A stretch of DNA of 64,000 bases from Microthrix sp041394405 (GCA_041394405.1 JAWKIF010000012.1:1-64000); one strand, 5' to 3'. Counted from the first letter of the stretch, positions 39,818-48,853 are shown. Numbers and translations are program-made. The notes: generated from the letters alone by a model not told the origin.

Positions 39818-41620
39818 CTACGGCAGGATCAACAGCCCATCCGCCTGCACGGCCGGCCCGATGCGCGATGGTGTCGCCTGCAACGTCGCCCCGCCGCGTC
39901 GGTGGCTCGACGACCCACGCCCGCCGGCGCTCGGCTGCTCCTGCGTTGGACGACGGCGCGCACCCCGCTCCATCCGCTCGGCCTGTGCCACCAACGCCGG
40001 GTGCCGGGGCATTTCCTGTTCCTCGCAACCAGCGCGCAACAGCACGTCACGATCTGCCGGATTGCCGAGGCGTGGGGCGACCACCGTCGCTCCGAGGGCC
40101 TGCGCGGTGAACGTCACTCCCTGGACGATGGCGCTGCGGCCCACGTCCGATGCACAGCCCCGCACCAGATCGTCGGCCAACACGATGGTGTCGATGTGTG
40201 CGTGCGCAAGGAAGGCCAGCGAACCCACGGTCGAGCCAAACCGGTCGATCCCGACACGGATTCCTCGGTCGGACAGCTGGTTCAGGTTGGTCAGCACCAC
40301 CGGCTCGATGCTGAGCTCGGCCTCGTCCACCAGCAGCTCCAGTCGCTCCGCAGGAACATCGTGTTCGTGCAGGCGACCGCAGATCCACTCCGCCAGGCCG
40401 GCCGTGGCCAGCAGCCCGGCGCCGAGACGCACCGAGATGCGATGGCGGCGGTCGGCCGACTGGCCGATCGCCTCCCGGATCACCCACCGGTTGAGCGCCA
40501 GCGTCAGTCCGGCATCCACCGCCCGGGATTCCAGCTCTGCCCCGCTGATGCCGGCCTCCGGCCAACTGGGTGCCCACGAGCACGCCGTGATCTGGCCGCT
40601 GTCCACGGCGAGCCGCAGGTTGGACTTCAACACCAACCCGCCCTCGCGCAGGGCGTGGCCCAGCCGTGCGGCCTGCAGGTGGGGCAGCTCGCCATCGGTG
40701 TCATCCGACACGCTGGTGCGGTTCCGGCCGCCCCGCTTCGAGCGGTAGAGCGCAGCGTCCGCCCGGTGCAACACCGTGGCGGGATCCTCGGCGCCGCCGT
40801 TGGTGGCCACACCCATCGACACCTGCACGGACAACAGCTCGCCGTCCAGCGAGAAGGGCGCCTCCATGGCCGCGTTGATGCGCTGAGCGACCGCCGTCGC
40901 CAGCGTTTCGATGCACATGCCTTCGACCACCACGAGGAACTCATCGCCCCCCAGCCGGCCGGCCTTGACCGCACCCTCGCCGATGGCCGAGCTGATCCGT
41001 TCGCCCACGGAGGCGAGCAACGAGTCGCCCGCAGCGTGCCCGAAGGTGTCGTTGATGGCCTTGAACCGATCGATGTCCACGTAGATGGCGCCCACCCCGG
41101 CCGCCTTGCCGGCGCAGCGCCGGGAGGCCGCTTCCAGGGCCCCGAGGATCTTCACCCGGCTCAGCAGCCCGGTGAGCGGGTCGATGTCCATCGACGTGTT
41201 CATCACGGTGAACTGGTGGCGGAGGATGGCTCGGCGGACGCCGTTGGTCACCACGGACGGGTGCTGGGACGCCACGACCTCGTGGGCGCCGCAGGCCAAG
41301 GCCAGGTCCACCGTGGCGCGCCTGCTGTCGGGAACCACCAAGAGCACCGCCACCGAAAACGCAGCGTGGCGCAGGTGGGCGGTCAACGAGGCGACGGCCG
41401 GGTCGTCCGGGCTGCCGATCAGCACCACCGCACCGACCGTTCCCTGGGCCAGGCGGTCGTGGAGCTCGGCCGACACGGTTGCGATGGCGGTGCCGTCGGG
41501 CGAAACGTCGGCCAACGCTCCGGCCACCGACGTGGCCTGCGCGAATTGCTCCGGGCACACGACGAGCAGCTGTCCAATGTCCGAGACCTCACGGTCAGCC
41601 GGCGTCAACGTGACCTCCAT
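39818..41620 (-). CDS. Diguanylate cyclase (GGDEF) with degenerate EAL domain
   Basis: 600 residues. The N-terminal 150 residues resemble a receiver fold without clear phosphorylation residues. The GGDEF domain (about 155-310) has DPLTGLLSRVKI, VDIDRFKAINDTFGHAAGD and an intact GRLGGDEFLVV; no RxxD inhibitory site is seen before it. The EAL-like part (330-540) lacks the EAL triad (TACSWAP at its place), and the DDFG motif reads IDRFGS, so it should not hydrolyse c-di-GMP but may bind it. The tail is Arg/Gln-rich. Cytoplasmic. Confidence 0.85.
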   Translation of the reverse strand: MEVTLTPADREVSDIGQLLVVCPEQFAQATSVAGALADVSPDGTAIATVSAELHDRLAQGTVGAVVLIGSPDDPAVASLTAHLRHAAFSVAVLLVVPDSRRATVDLALACGAHEVVASQHPSVVTNGVRRAILRHQFTVMNTSMDIDPLTGLLSRVKILGALEAASRRCAGKAAGVGAIYVDIDRFKAINDTFGHAAGDSLLASVGERISSAIGEGAVKAGRLGGDEFLVVVEGMCIETLATAVAQRINAAMEAPFSLDGELLSVQVSMGVATNGGAEDPATVLHRADAALYRSKRGGRNRTSVSDDTDGELPHLQAARLGHALREGGLVLKSNLRLAVDSGQITACSWAPSWPEAGISGAELESRAVDAGLTLALNRWVIREAIGQSADRRHRISVRLGAGLLATAGLAEWICGRLHEHDVPAERLELLVDEAELSIEPVVLTNLNQLSDRGIRVGIDRFGSTVGSLAFLAHAHIDTIVLADDLVRGCASDVGRSAIVQGVTFTAQALGATVVAPRLGNPADRDVLLRAGCEEQEMPRHPALVAQAERMERGARRRPTQEQPSAGGRGSSSHRRGGATLQATPSRIGPAVQADGLLILP

Positions 41621-41730
41621 GCACCCCTATCGGCCGCCTCCACCGATGAAGTAAGCCTTTTGGCACAGATTTGCCGCGACCGGTGGGCCGAAGAGCCCCC
41701 CCGAGGTAGGCAGGGCGACCCGGCGTGCGC

Positions 41731-42462
41731 TCAGCAGAGCTGCCGGTTGGCCGCCGCCCCGATGGCACGCTGCGACGAGGAGTTCAGGTGGATACCGTCG
41801 CCATACTGCTCGGAGGGATCGAGGCGGCCGCCCAACGGGTACACGAAGTCGACGCTGCCGGGCGTCGCCCGCACAGCCGCCTTCCAGCGCGACCAACCGG
41901 CGGTCATCGAGGAGGTGGCCCAATGGCCGGGGCCGACCGGCGGGGGGACGGCAAAGACCACCGAGGCGGCGCCGTTGGCGCGGAACTGGTCGGCGATCCT
42001 CCGGTAGCCGGCGACCGACGGGGGTGGACCCAGCATGTCGTTGGTGCCCAGCATGACGACCACCCGATACCCCCGATGGCCCGCCATCACCTCGGGAACC
42101 CGGTTTCTCAGGGCCGGTCCCGCCTGAGAGGTGCGGTTCACGAGGCCCAGCCCCGCCTTGGCCCACGTGGCCCGCGAGCAGGACACGTGGTTGGCCCAGG
42201 AGTTGGCGGCGGCCGTGTTGGAGTCGCCCACGATCAGCAGCGGGGCGCCGTCCACGTTGCGGGCCCCTGGCCCGCCGTCGCCGGCGGCAACACACCCGGC
42301 GAGCGCAACGGTCGAGGCGGCCAGCACGGCGGCCAGGCGCAGGGCCCGGGCGCGGCGGCCGAGGCTTCGGCGGCGGCCGGGGTGGTGCGAGGGGGCGGCT
42401 GAGCGTTCGTCCATGCCCGACAGTTCGGCAGCGGAGGCCACCTCGGTGACCGGGGCAACCAC
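41731..42462 (-). CDS. SGNH/GDSL-type hydrolase lipoprotein
   Basis: 243 residues (ATG 42414 is an alternative start). A hydrophobic stretch AAVLAASTVALAGC ends in a lipobox Cys. SGNH blocks: LLIVGDSNTAAANSW (Ser nucleophile), VVVMLGTNDMLGP (Gly/Asn) and GDGIHLNSSSQ (Asp-x-x-His). Likely an outward-facing esterase acting on surface glycan or lipid acyl groups. Spacing of the Ser, Asp and His is normal for the family. Confidence 0.8.
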   Translation of the reverse strand: MVAPVTEVASAAELSGMDERSAAPSHHPGRRRSLGRRARALRLAAVLAASTVALAGCVAAGDGGPGARNVDGAPLLIVGDSNTAAANSWANHVSCSRATWAKAGLGLVNRTSQAGPALRNRVPEVMAGHRGYRVVVMLGTNDMLGPPPSVAGYRRIADQFRANGAASVVFAVPPPVGPGHWATSSMTAGWSRWKAAVRATPGSVDFVYPLGGRLDPSEQYGDGIHLNSSSQRAIGAAANRQLC

Positions 42463-42589
42463 GAACTGGCCGGGCGACCCACCCGGGCCCGCACCGAGGT
42501 GGTCGGGAGACCCGGAATCCCAGACACATGCGTGGGGCCGTTCGGTCCACCGCAGTGGGGCGCCTCACCCAGTCGGCACGGTCTGGTGG

Positions 42590-43672
42590 TCAGGCCGAGC
42601 CCGGCGAACTCGAGGACAGATGGCCCGCCAGGCGCGCAATGGCCGGGCGGCGTTCCTTCAGCACCGGAACCGCCTGGAACACGTGCGCCATGGAGTTCCA
42701 GATCTCGAGTGCGGCCTCCACGCCGGCGGCCCGCAGCTTGTCCGACAGCAGCTCACCCTCCAGCCCCAGCAGCTCTGCCGAGCCCACCTGGATGAGCGTC
42801 GGTGGGAGACCGGCCAGGTCGGCACGGAGCGGCGAGACTGCCGGGTGGTCAAGTTGATCGCCGGCGTAGGCACGCGCGGCGGCGCGGATTTGGTGGGGCG
42901 CCATGACCACATCGGTGGCCTCACGGTCCAGGACGGCTTCGGGAATGGGGCCGGTGAGGTCCACCCAGGGCGACAGCAACGCCAGCCGTTGCGGCATCGC
43001 CCCGCCCGCGTCGCGCCGATCCACCATCAGCGCCGTCGCAAGGCCGCCGCCGGCGCTGTCGCCGGCCACGACCAACCGGTCGCCATAGCCTCGGCGGACC
43101 AGTTCGTCATAGACGGCGCGCACATCATCCAGCGCCGCCGGGAACGGGTGCTCGGGCGCCAACCGATACTGCGGCACAAAGGCGGCGGCCCCCATCGACG
43201 AAGCCAGCGAACCCACCAACGACCGATGCGTGCGAGGACTGCCGGCGATGTAGCCGCCACCGTGGAGATACAGCAGCAGCCGTTCGTCGCTTCGGACCCG
43301 GGGAACCAACCATTCGCCGGGGACGCCGGCCACCGACGACGTCGTCGCCCGAACCCCGGGCGTCGGTGGCGCCCAACGCGCCATCCGGTCGATGGTGCGT
43401 CGGATTTCCCACGGGTCGGTGTCGTCGCGGGGGGAGGCAACCCGAGGAGCCAGCCGTTGGAAGGTGCGGAGGCGCCGGGGCGACGACAGCGGCACCACCG
43501 TGACCGCTTGGCTCGATCGGCCAGCCCCCGGCTGCGTGGGCGCGGAGGGCGATGCTGGCGTCGCCCGCTCAAGCCTCCAGCCGAGGTCGCCCGTTGCCGG
43601 ACCCGCCGAATCCGAGCCGCCGGGCGGCGCCGACTGAACGCCTGGTGGCCGATCGATGGTGCTGTCGCTCAT
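42590..43672 (-). CDS. Alpha/beta-hydrolase, hormone-sensitive-lipase family
   Basis: 360 residues from ATG 43672 with GGGGAGG about 8 nt upstream. YLHGGGYIAGSPRTHR is the oxyanion HGGG motif, VAGDSAGGGLATALM the Ser nucleophile elbow, and the catalytic His is in MAHVFQ near the C-terminus. The first 110 residues are extra, low in conservation. Probable esterase or lipase acting on short-chain esters. Divergent from the acyl-CoA dehydrogenase gene at 43828. Confidence 0.87.
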   Translation of the reverse strand: MSDSTIDRPPGVQSAPPGGSDSAGPATGDLGWRLERATPASPSAPTQPGAGRSSQAVTVVPLSSPRRLRTFQRLAPRVASPRDDTDPWEIRRTIDRMARWAPPTPGVRATTSSVAGVPGEWLVPRVRSDERLLLYLHGGGYIAGSPRTHRSLVGSLASSMGAAAFVPQYRLAPEHPFPAALDDVRAVYDELVRRGYGDRLVVAGDSAGGGLATALMVDRRDAGGAMPQRLALLSPWVDLTGPIPEAVLDREATDVVMAPHQIRAAARAYAGDQLDHPAVSPLRADLAGLPPTLIQVGSAELLGLEGELLSDKLRAAGVEAALEIWNSMAHVFQAVPVLKERRPAIARLAGHLSSSSPGSA

Positions 43673-43827
43673 GAAGCTCGCCTCCCCATGCCCAGGCGAC
43701 CTCGTCCCCCGGCTCGACACAGCAGGTCCCCCGACCTCTCGTTCCAGTCTGTGCCGAGCGGGCGCGTGAGGTCATCTCCACGCTGGGCGCGCGCCCGGGC
43801 CTGGCGCTCCGGCGCCATACTTCGCAC

Positions 43828-45456
43828 ATGCCCACACACGATGTGACCAACCAGCCGCCGCCCCTCAGCGGCTACAACCTCTTCGACGCCGACGTGGCTC
43901 TGTCTGAGGCGTTGGTGCGGGAGGGCGCGGCCTCGGCCCTGCCCGACCTGGCGCGCCTGGGGCAGCAGGCGGGCACCGCCGAGGCCCAGGAGTGGGGCCG
44001 AGCGGCCAACGAGCACCCGCCTCAGCTCCTCACCCACGACCGCTATGGGCACCGCATCGACGAGGTGCGCTTTCACCCGGCGTACCACTCGCTCATGAGC
44101 GTCGCCATCGAGGAAGGGCTGGGCGCCGTGCCCTGGGGGACGACCGAACCGGGCGCGCACGTGGCTCGATGCGCCAAGGTGCTGGTGTGGTACCAGGTTG
44201 ACGGCGGCCACATCTGCCCGGTGTCGATGACCTACTCGGTGGTTCCGGCGTTGCGCCAGGCGCCCGAGCTGGCAGCGTCCTGGGAGCCCGGCCTGACCGC
44301 CGGCGTGTACGACCCCGGGTTCGTGCCGCCCGAGGGCAAGCAAGGGCTGACGTGCGGCATGGCGATGACCGAGAAGCAGGGCGGCTCGGACGTGCGTGCG
44401 AACACCACCGTTGCCCGGCACCTCGCCGAGGACGAGTACCTCATCACCGGGCACAAGTGGTTCTGCTCCGCCCCCATGAGCGACGGGTTTCTCACGCTGG
44501 CCCAAGCGAGCGAGGGGCTGACCTGCTTCCTGCTCCCCCGTTGGCGCCCCGACGGCACCCGCAACAACCTGTCCATCCAGCGCCTGAAGGACAAGCTGGG
44601 CGACCGGTCCAACGCCTCAAGCGAGGTGGAGTTCGACGAGGCCTGGGTGCGCCGAGTGGGCGACGAGGGGCGCGGCGTGCGGACCATCATCGAGATGGTC
44701 AACCACACCCGCCTGGATTGCACGCTGGGAGCGACGGCCATCATGCGACAGGGCACCGCCCAGGCCGTCTGGCACTCCCGCCACCGCAGCGCCTTCGGGG
44801 CCACGCTGGTGGGCCAGCCGCTCATGCAGGCGGTGCTGGCCGACCTGGCGCTGGAGTCAGAGGCGGCCACCACGTCGGCCATGTGGCTGGCCGGACTGTT
44901 CGACGCCTCCTCACGCGGCGATGCCCATGCGGCATTGTTGGCACGCCTGGCCACGCCGGTGCTGAAGTACTGGATCTGCAAGCGGGCGCCGGCGCATTCG
45001 GCGGAGGCGCTGGAGTGCCTTGGTGGGGTGGGCTACGTCGAGGAGACCGGCCTGCCCCGGCTCTTCCGGCAGAGCCCACTCAACGGCGTGTGGGAGGGGT
45101 CGGGCAACGTGATCTGCCTGGACGTGCTGCGTGCCATGGCCCGGTCACCGGAGGCCACCGAGGCCCTGTTGGGCGAGATCCGCAGCGCGGGCGACGGCGT
45201 GCCCGAGATCGCGGCGGCCACCGACGAGCTGCGGGCGCTGCTGGCCGATCCGGACCACCTGGAACGCCGCGCCCGGCTGATCGTGGAACGCCTGGCCCTG
45301 CTCACCCAGGCCGCGCTGCTGGTGCGCCACGCGCCGGGGCCGGTGGCGGAAGCGTTCGTCGCCTCCAGGCTGGGCGGTGAGTGGGGTCGGGCCTTCGGCA
45401 CCTTGTCGCCCGCGGCCCCGGCCGCCGCGATCGTCGACCGGGCGCTGGCGATCTAG
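43828..45456 (+). CDS. aidB: AidB-type acyl-CoA dehydrogenase
   Basis: 542 residues, longer than ordinary acyl-CoA dehydrogenases. MTEKQGGSDVRANTTVA, HKWFCSAPMSDGFLTLAQ and IQRLKDKLGDRSNASSEVEF match AidB, and LGGVGYVEETGLPRLFRQSP plus EGSGNVICLDVLRA complete the core. AidB proteins are flavoproteins induced by alkylation damage in enterobacteria. Whether this one protects DNA or oxidises an acyl-CoA is open. A CATACT element 6 nt before ATG may be a leaderless -10. Confidence 0.87.
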   Translation: MPTHDVTNQPPPLSGYNLFDADVALSEALVREGAASALPDLARLGQQAGTAEAQEWGRAANEHPPQLLTHDRYGHRIDEVRFHPAYHSLMSVAIEEGLGAVPWGTTEPGAHVARCAKVLVWYQVDGGHICPVSMTYSVVPALRQAPELAASWEPGLTAGVYDPGFVPPEGKQGLTCGMAMTEKQGGSDVRANTTVARHLAEDEYLITGHKWFCSAPMSDGFLTLAQASEGLTCFLLPRWRPDGTRNNLSIQRLKDKLGDRSNASSEVEFDEAWVRRVGDEGRGVRTIIEMVNHTRLDCTLGATAIMRQGTAQAVWHSRHRSAFGATLVGQPLMQAVLADLALESEAATTSAMWLAGLFDASSRGDAHAALLARLATPVLKYWICKRAPAHSAEALECLGGVGYVEETGLPRLFRQSPLNGVWEGSGNVICLDVLRAMARSPEATEALLGEIRSAGDGVPEIAAATDELRALLADPDHLERRARLIVERLALLTQAALLVRHAPGPVAEAFVASRLGGEWGRAFGTLSPAAPAAAIVDRALAI

Positions 45457-45482
45457 CGACCCGGATCCACCCTGAGTCGCAG

Positions 45483-45532
45483 GGTCCGGTGAGGGTTATG
45501 GGGGCCCTGGCACCGACAACCCTCACCGGACC
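45483..45532. repeat. Nested palindrome unit C, likely also a bidirectional terminator
   Basis: Perfect 15-bp arms GGTCCGGTGAGGGTT (45483-45497) and its complement (45518-45532) around ATGGGGGCCCTGGCACCGAC. It lies between convergent genes, so it could end both transcripts. Confidence 0.75.
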
Positions 45533-45595
45533 TCCTGGACACCCGGCGGGGCCACAGGCGGCGCCCAGCGAGAGCCGCTGTGGTGCCGGCTGGGC

Positions 45596-46444
45596 TCAGC
45601 GACCCGCCGACGACCGGCGTTGGAAACGGGCCCCGGCCGCCATGCCCCGTTGGGTGAGCCCGGCGGGCAGCCGCGACACCGCGTCGAAGACCACCGCGTC
45701 GGGCCCGATCAGGGCACGGCGGCGGTTGCGTTGCACCGCCTTGAGAATCTGACGGGCCGCGCGCTCCGGCGTCGTCCGAAGCACCTTGGCGAACTCGTCG
45801 CGCGCGGCCTCGGCCGATCCGGCAACCTCGGCCACGCTGGGGTCGATGCGGGCCGACCGGGCGATGTTGGTGGCGATGCCCCCCGGGTGGACGGTGGTGG
45901 CCGACACCCCGCATGGCTCGATCTCCAGCTCCATACGCAGCGCGTCGGTGAAGCCGCGGACACCGAACTTGGCGGCGTTGTAGGCGGATTGCGACGGGAT
46001 GGCCATCAGCCCGAAGACGCTGGACAGGTTGACGACGTGGCCCTCGCCCGACGCCCTGAGGTGGGGAAGAAACGCCTTGGTGCCGTGGACGACGCCCCAG
46101 AAGTTGATGTTCATGAGCCATTCGAAGTCCTCATAGGACATCGACTCGACGGTGGCCCCAAGCGCCACACCGGCGTTGTTGATGATGAGGTTGACCGAGC
46201 CATGCTCGGCCGCCACGGCCTCGGCCCACTCGTCGACCGCCGCCCGATCGGCCACGTCCACCAGCTGGGAGGTGATCTTGGTTGCTCGGCCCCTACAGCC
46301 GTGCAACGTTTCGGCCAGGCCCTCCTCGTTAACGTCGCTCAGGGCCAGGTGCGCACCCCGCTCGGCAAGCTGGTGCGCCAGCGCCCGGCCAATGCCCGAG
46401 CCGGCGCCGGTGATGGCGGCGACCCGCCCATCGAAGTGCTTCAC
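45596..46444 (-). CDS. Short-chain dehydrogenase/reductase
   Basis: 282 residues from GTG 46444. TGAGSGIGRALAHQL nucleotide loop, NNAGVALGATVE, and the Ser-Tyr-Lys set in SSVFGLMAIPSQSAYNAAKFG. The long C-terminal region (KVLRTTPERAARQILKAVQR, ending in an Arg-rich tail) matches the acetoin-dehydrogenase-like SDRs common in actinobacteria. Substrate unknown. The start lies 3 bp from the 3' end of the tRNA-Val gene, and the two may share a transcript. Confidence 0.87.
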   Translation of the reverse strand: MKHFDGRVAAITGAGSGIGRALAHQLAERGAHLALSDVNEEGLAETLHGCRGRATKITSQLVDVADRAAVDEWAEAVAAEHGSVNLIINNAGVALGATVESMSYEDFEWLMNINFWGVVHGTKAFLPHLRASGEGHVVNLSSVFGLMAIPSQSAYNAAKFGVRGFTDALRMELEIEPCGVSATTVHPGGIATNIARSARIDPSVAEVAGSAEAARDEFAKVLRTTPERAARQILKAVQRNRRRALIGPDAVVFDAVSRLPAGLTQRGMAAGARFQRRSSAGR

Positions 46445-46447
46445 GAG

Positions 46448-46521
46448 TGGGCCCAAGAGGACTCGAACCTCTGACCTCTGCCGTGTGAAGGCAGCGCTCT
46501 AACCAGCTGAGCTATGGGCCC
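46448..46521 (-). tRNA. tRNA-Val (anticodon CAC)
   Basis: 74-nt cloverleaf: acceptor GGGCCCA, D arm GCTC...GAGC, anticodon arm CTGCC-TTCACAC-GGCAG, T arm AGAGG-TTCGAGT-CCTCT, discriminator A. CCA not encoded. Confidence 0.95.
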
Positions 46522-46531
46522 CGGGGCGCAG

Positions 46532-46537
46532 ACGATA
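46532..46537 (-). promoter_or_regulatory. -10 box for tRNA-Val
   Basis: TATCGT on the minus strand, 10 nt before the mature tRNA 5' end. Confidence 0.4.
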
Positions 46538-46606
46538 CCCGGACGGCGGCCCGGGGGCCAACGCCGATTCGCCGGGGCCCCGGGGCCGCAGGCGCTATCG
46601 GGCGGC

Positions 46607-47218
46607 TCAGTACTCGACGCAGTAGTCGTCGGCCAGCGACACCAGCGTGGTGCCATCCGGGCAGGACCCACCGGGGACGACCAGGGTGCGGATGCGCCCG
46701 TCGTGGGGCCCATCACAATCCACCAGCGTGTTGCCCAGCACACAGCCGCGGTCCGATGGGGCGGAGGTGTCGTTCTCCCCGCCGGCAAAGGCCGAGACGA
46801 TCACGATGGCCAGCAGCACCGCGGCGAGCAGCCCGGGGAGCACCCGATGGAACAGCACGCCGTGCACGCCGTCGTCGGCGACGGCGACACGATCTTCGTG
46901 CTCCGTCGGGAGCGGTGCCGGACCAGCTCCGCCCGCCGGCCGGGCCGTGTTGCGCTGGCCGCTGGGCACCGTGGTTCTGCGTCGAGCGTCGTGGGCCCTT
47001 CGGCGAGCCGGCTGGCCCAGCACGGCAAAGGCCTCGTTCACCTCCCGCATGCGCCGCTCGGCGATGGCCCGTTCGGGAGCGGAAGCGTCGGCCGAACGGT
47101 CCGGATGCAGGCGCCAGGCCAGGTCGCGGTAGGCGCTGCGAATGTCGTCCCCGCTGGCGCCCCGGTCGACGCCGAGCACGCGATAGGGATCGCGGGGTGC
47201 TGGGTCGCCCGTGGCCAT
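46607..47218 (-). CDS. Membrane-anchored J-domain protein with Cys-containing outer tail
   Basis: 203 residues from ATG 47218. N-terminal J domain (residues 8-75): DPYRVLGVDRGAS, AWRLHPDRSAD with the HPD tripeptide, and MREVNEAFAVLG. After an Arg/Pro-rich linker, one membrane span (VLPGLLAAVLLAIVIVSAFA) leads to a 55-residue tail with four Cys (GCVLGNTLVDCDG, GGSCPDGT, DYCVEY). With the J domain inside, the tail is outside and could hold two disulfides. It would stimulate DnaK near the membrane; the client is unknown. TAGACT lies 6 nt before ATG. Confidence 0.8.
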   Translation of the reverse strand: MATGDPAPRDPYRVLGVDRGASGDDIRSAYRDLAWRLHPDRSADASAPERAIAERRMREVNEAFAVLGQPARRRAHDARRRTTVPSGQRNTARPAGGAGPAPLPTEHEDRVAVADDGVHGVLFHRVLPGLLAAVLLAIVIVSAFAGGENDTSAPSDRGCVLGNTLVDCDGPHDGRIRTLVVPGGSCPDGTTLVSLADDYCVEY

Positions 47219-47224
47219 CAACCG

Positions 47225-47230
47225 AGTCTA
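47225..47230 (-). promoter_or_regulatory. -10 box for the J-domain gene
   Basis: TAGACT, spacer CGGTTG, then ATG 47218. Confidence 0.4.
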
Positions 47231-47366
47231 CGGGCGCGCTGACGAGCGGCCTTCGGCGCCAGGCTCCGCAGGCCCGGAGGCCTCGCAGGCACACGGGGAA
47301 AGGCGCGTGCGCGACCCGGGTGGCGTGCCGTAGCCTGAACCTGGACGCTGTACGTTTTTCGCGCTC

Positions 47367-47410
47367 GTTCTTGCCCGCCCAGTTCTTGCCGGCCAGTTCT
47401 TGCCCGCCCG
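47367..47410 (+). repeat. Three tandem direct repeats upstream of the MFS gene
   Basis: GTTCTTGCC(C/G)GCC(C)A-type units at 47367-47381, 47382-47395 and 47396-47410, ending 18 bp before the MFS start. Placement suggests an operator or a leader element; no regulator gene adjoins. Confidence 0.5.
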
Positions 47411-47428
47411 GCCGGTCCCCTTCGCTTC

Positions 47429-48853
47429 ATGACACCTCCCACCGCCACCGACACGCCGTGTGATCGGCCCGCTGCGAGCGACGGCTCACCCCCGCGCCCC
47501 GACTCCGTGTCGCGGGAGGCCGAGGGTGACGGGTTGCCCCGGACCGTCAGCGACCCCTCCGCGCTGGCCGAGCCCACCCTGCGGCTCGAAGGAACCCCAG
47601 ATGCCCAGGGAACCCGCCGCCGAGGAACCGTGGGTGCGGCGCTCGCCCACCGGCAGTTCCGGCGGGTGGCCGCCGGCGCCTTCGCCTCCAACATCGGCAC
47701 CTGGATGCAAAACGTCACGCTGATCGCCCTGGCGAACTCGCTGACCCATTCCGGCGCCTTCGTCGGCCTCGTCACCTTCGCCCAGTTGGGGCCGATGCTG
47801 GTGGCCTCACCGGTTGGCGGTGTGTTGGCGGACCGATTCAACCGGCGGCACATCATCATGACCGGCTCGGCGGTCCAGGGCGTGCTCTCGGTGGCGCTCG
47901 CCGTGGTTGCCTGGAACGCCACGCCTCCCCCCTGGGCCCTGGTGGTGATCGTGCTGGGCATCGGGGTCTCCAATGCGCTCATCGCCCCGTCGAACGGGGC
48001 CCTGCTCCCCAACTTGGTGGACCGCGAGGACCTGTCGGGTGCCGTCGCCGTCAACTCGGCGTCGATGAACGGCTCCCGGGTGCTCGGTCCGTTGTTGGCG
48101 GCGCTCACCGCGCCGCTGGGTACCGGATGGATCTTTCTCATCAACGCTGCCACCTACCTGTTTGTCATCGCCGCGGTGGGCGCCGCCAAGGTCACCCTGC
48201 CGCCCCCGGCGGATACCACCTTGGGCCCGTGGATGCGGTTCCGTGCCGGCCTCGGCGCAGTGAAGGCCAGCCCGGTGCTGACCCGCGTCCTCACGATCAT
48301 CAGCTCGTTCTCGCTGTTCTCGCTGGTGTTCATCTACCAGCTTCCCGGCCTGGCCGAGGAGCAACTGGGCATCACGGGGACCGCCTTCTACCGGCTCTTC
48401 GCCGCCTTTGGGTTGGGCGCTGCTGCCGGCGCCCTCCTGCTGGGCACGGTGTTGGGCGGCCGGACGCTGCACCGGGTGCCGCTTGTCGCCCTGCCTGCAT
48501 TCTCCGTCAGCCTGTTCACCTTCGCCATGGTGAGCGACCCGGCCATCGCCTACCCGGTGATCTTCGTGTTGGGGTTCTGCTACTTCGCCCTGGTGACGGC
48601 GCTGGCAACAACGCTGCAGGAAGCCGTGGAGGACACCCACCGGGGCCGGGTGATGGGGCTGTGGATGATCTCGTGGGCCGGCCTGGTGCCGGTTGGGAGC
48701 CTGTTGGCCGGCCCCGTCATCGACCAGATCGGCGGCCAACCGGTGCTGTTCTTCGGTGCGGCCGTGGCGCTGGCGCTTACTCCCCTCGGGAACCTGGACC
48801 GGCAACCACACGCTGGACCAACCGTTCCAGTCCCGCTACCCGGCTCGCCTTGA
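47429..48853 (+). CDS. MFS transporter (EntS/MFS_3-like)
   Basis: 474 residues. A polar N-terminus of about 75 residues precedes twelve predicted spans. Motif A is seen as GGVLADRFNRRHIIM after the second span; ALIAPSNGALLPNLVDREDL and VNSASMNGSRVLGPLLAA are typical of the EntS-like exporters. Cargo cannot be told from sequence. The last 25 codons overlap the 3' end of murF on the opposite strand by 77 bp. Confidence 0.87.
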   Translation: MTPPTATDTPCDRPAASDGSPPRPDSVSREAEGDGLPRTVSDPSALAEPTLRLEGTPDAQGTRRRGTVGAALAHRQFRRVAAGAFASNIGTWMQNVTLIALANSLTHSGAFVGLVTFAQLGPMLVASPVGGVLADRFNRRHIIMTGSAVQGVLSVALAVVAWNATPPPWALVVIVLGIGVSNALIAPSNGALLPNLVDREDLSGAVAVNSASMNGSRVLGPLLAALTAPLGTGWIFLINAATYLFVIAAVGAAKVTLPPPADTTLGPWMRFRAGLGAVKASPVLTRVLTIISSFSLFSLVFIYQLPGLAEEQLGITGTAFYRLFAAFGLGAAAGALLLGTVLGGRTLHRVPLVALPAFSVSLFTFAMVSDPAIAYPVIFVLGFCYFALVTALATTLQEAVEDTHRGRVMGLWMISWAGLVPVGSLLAGPVIDQIGGQPVLFFGAAVALALTPLGNLDRQPHAGPTVPVPLPGSP

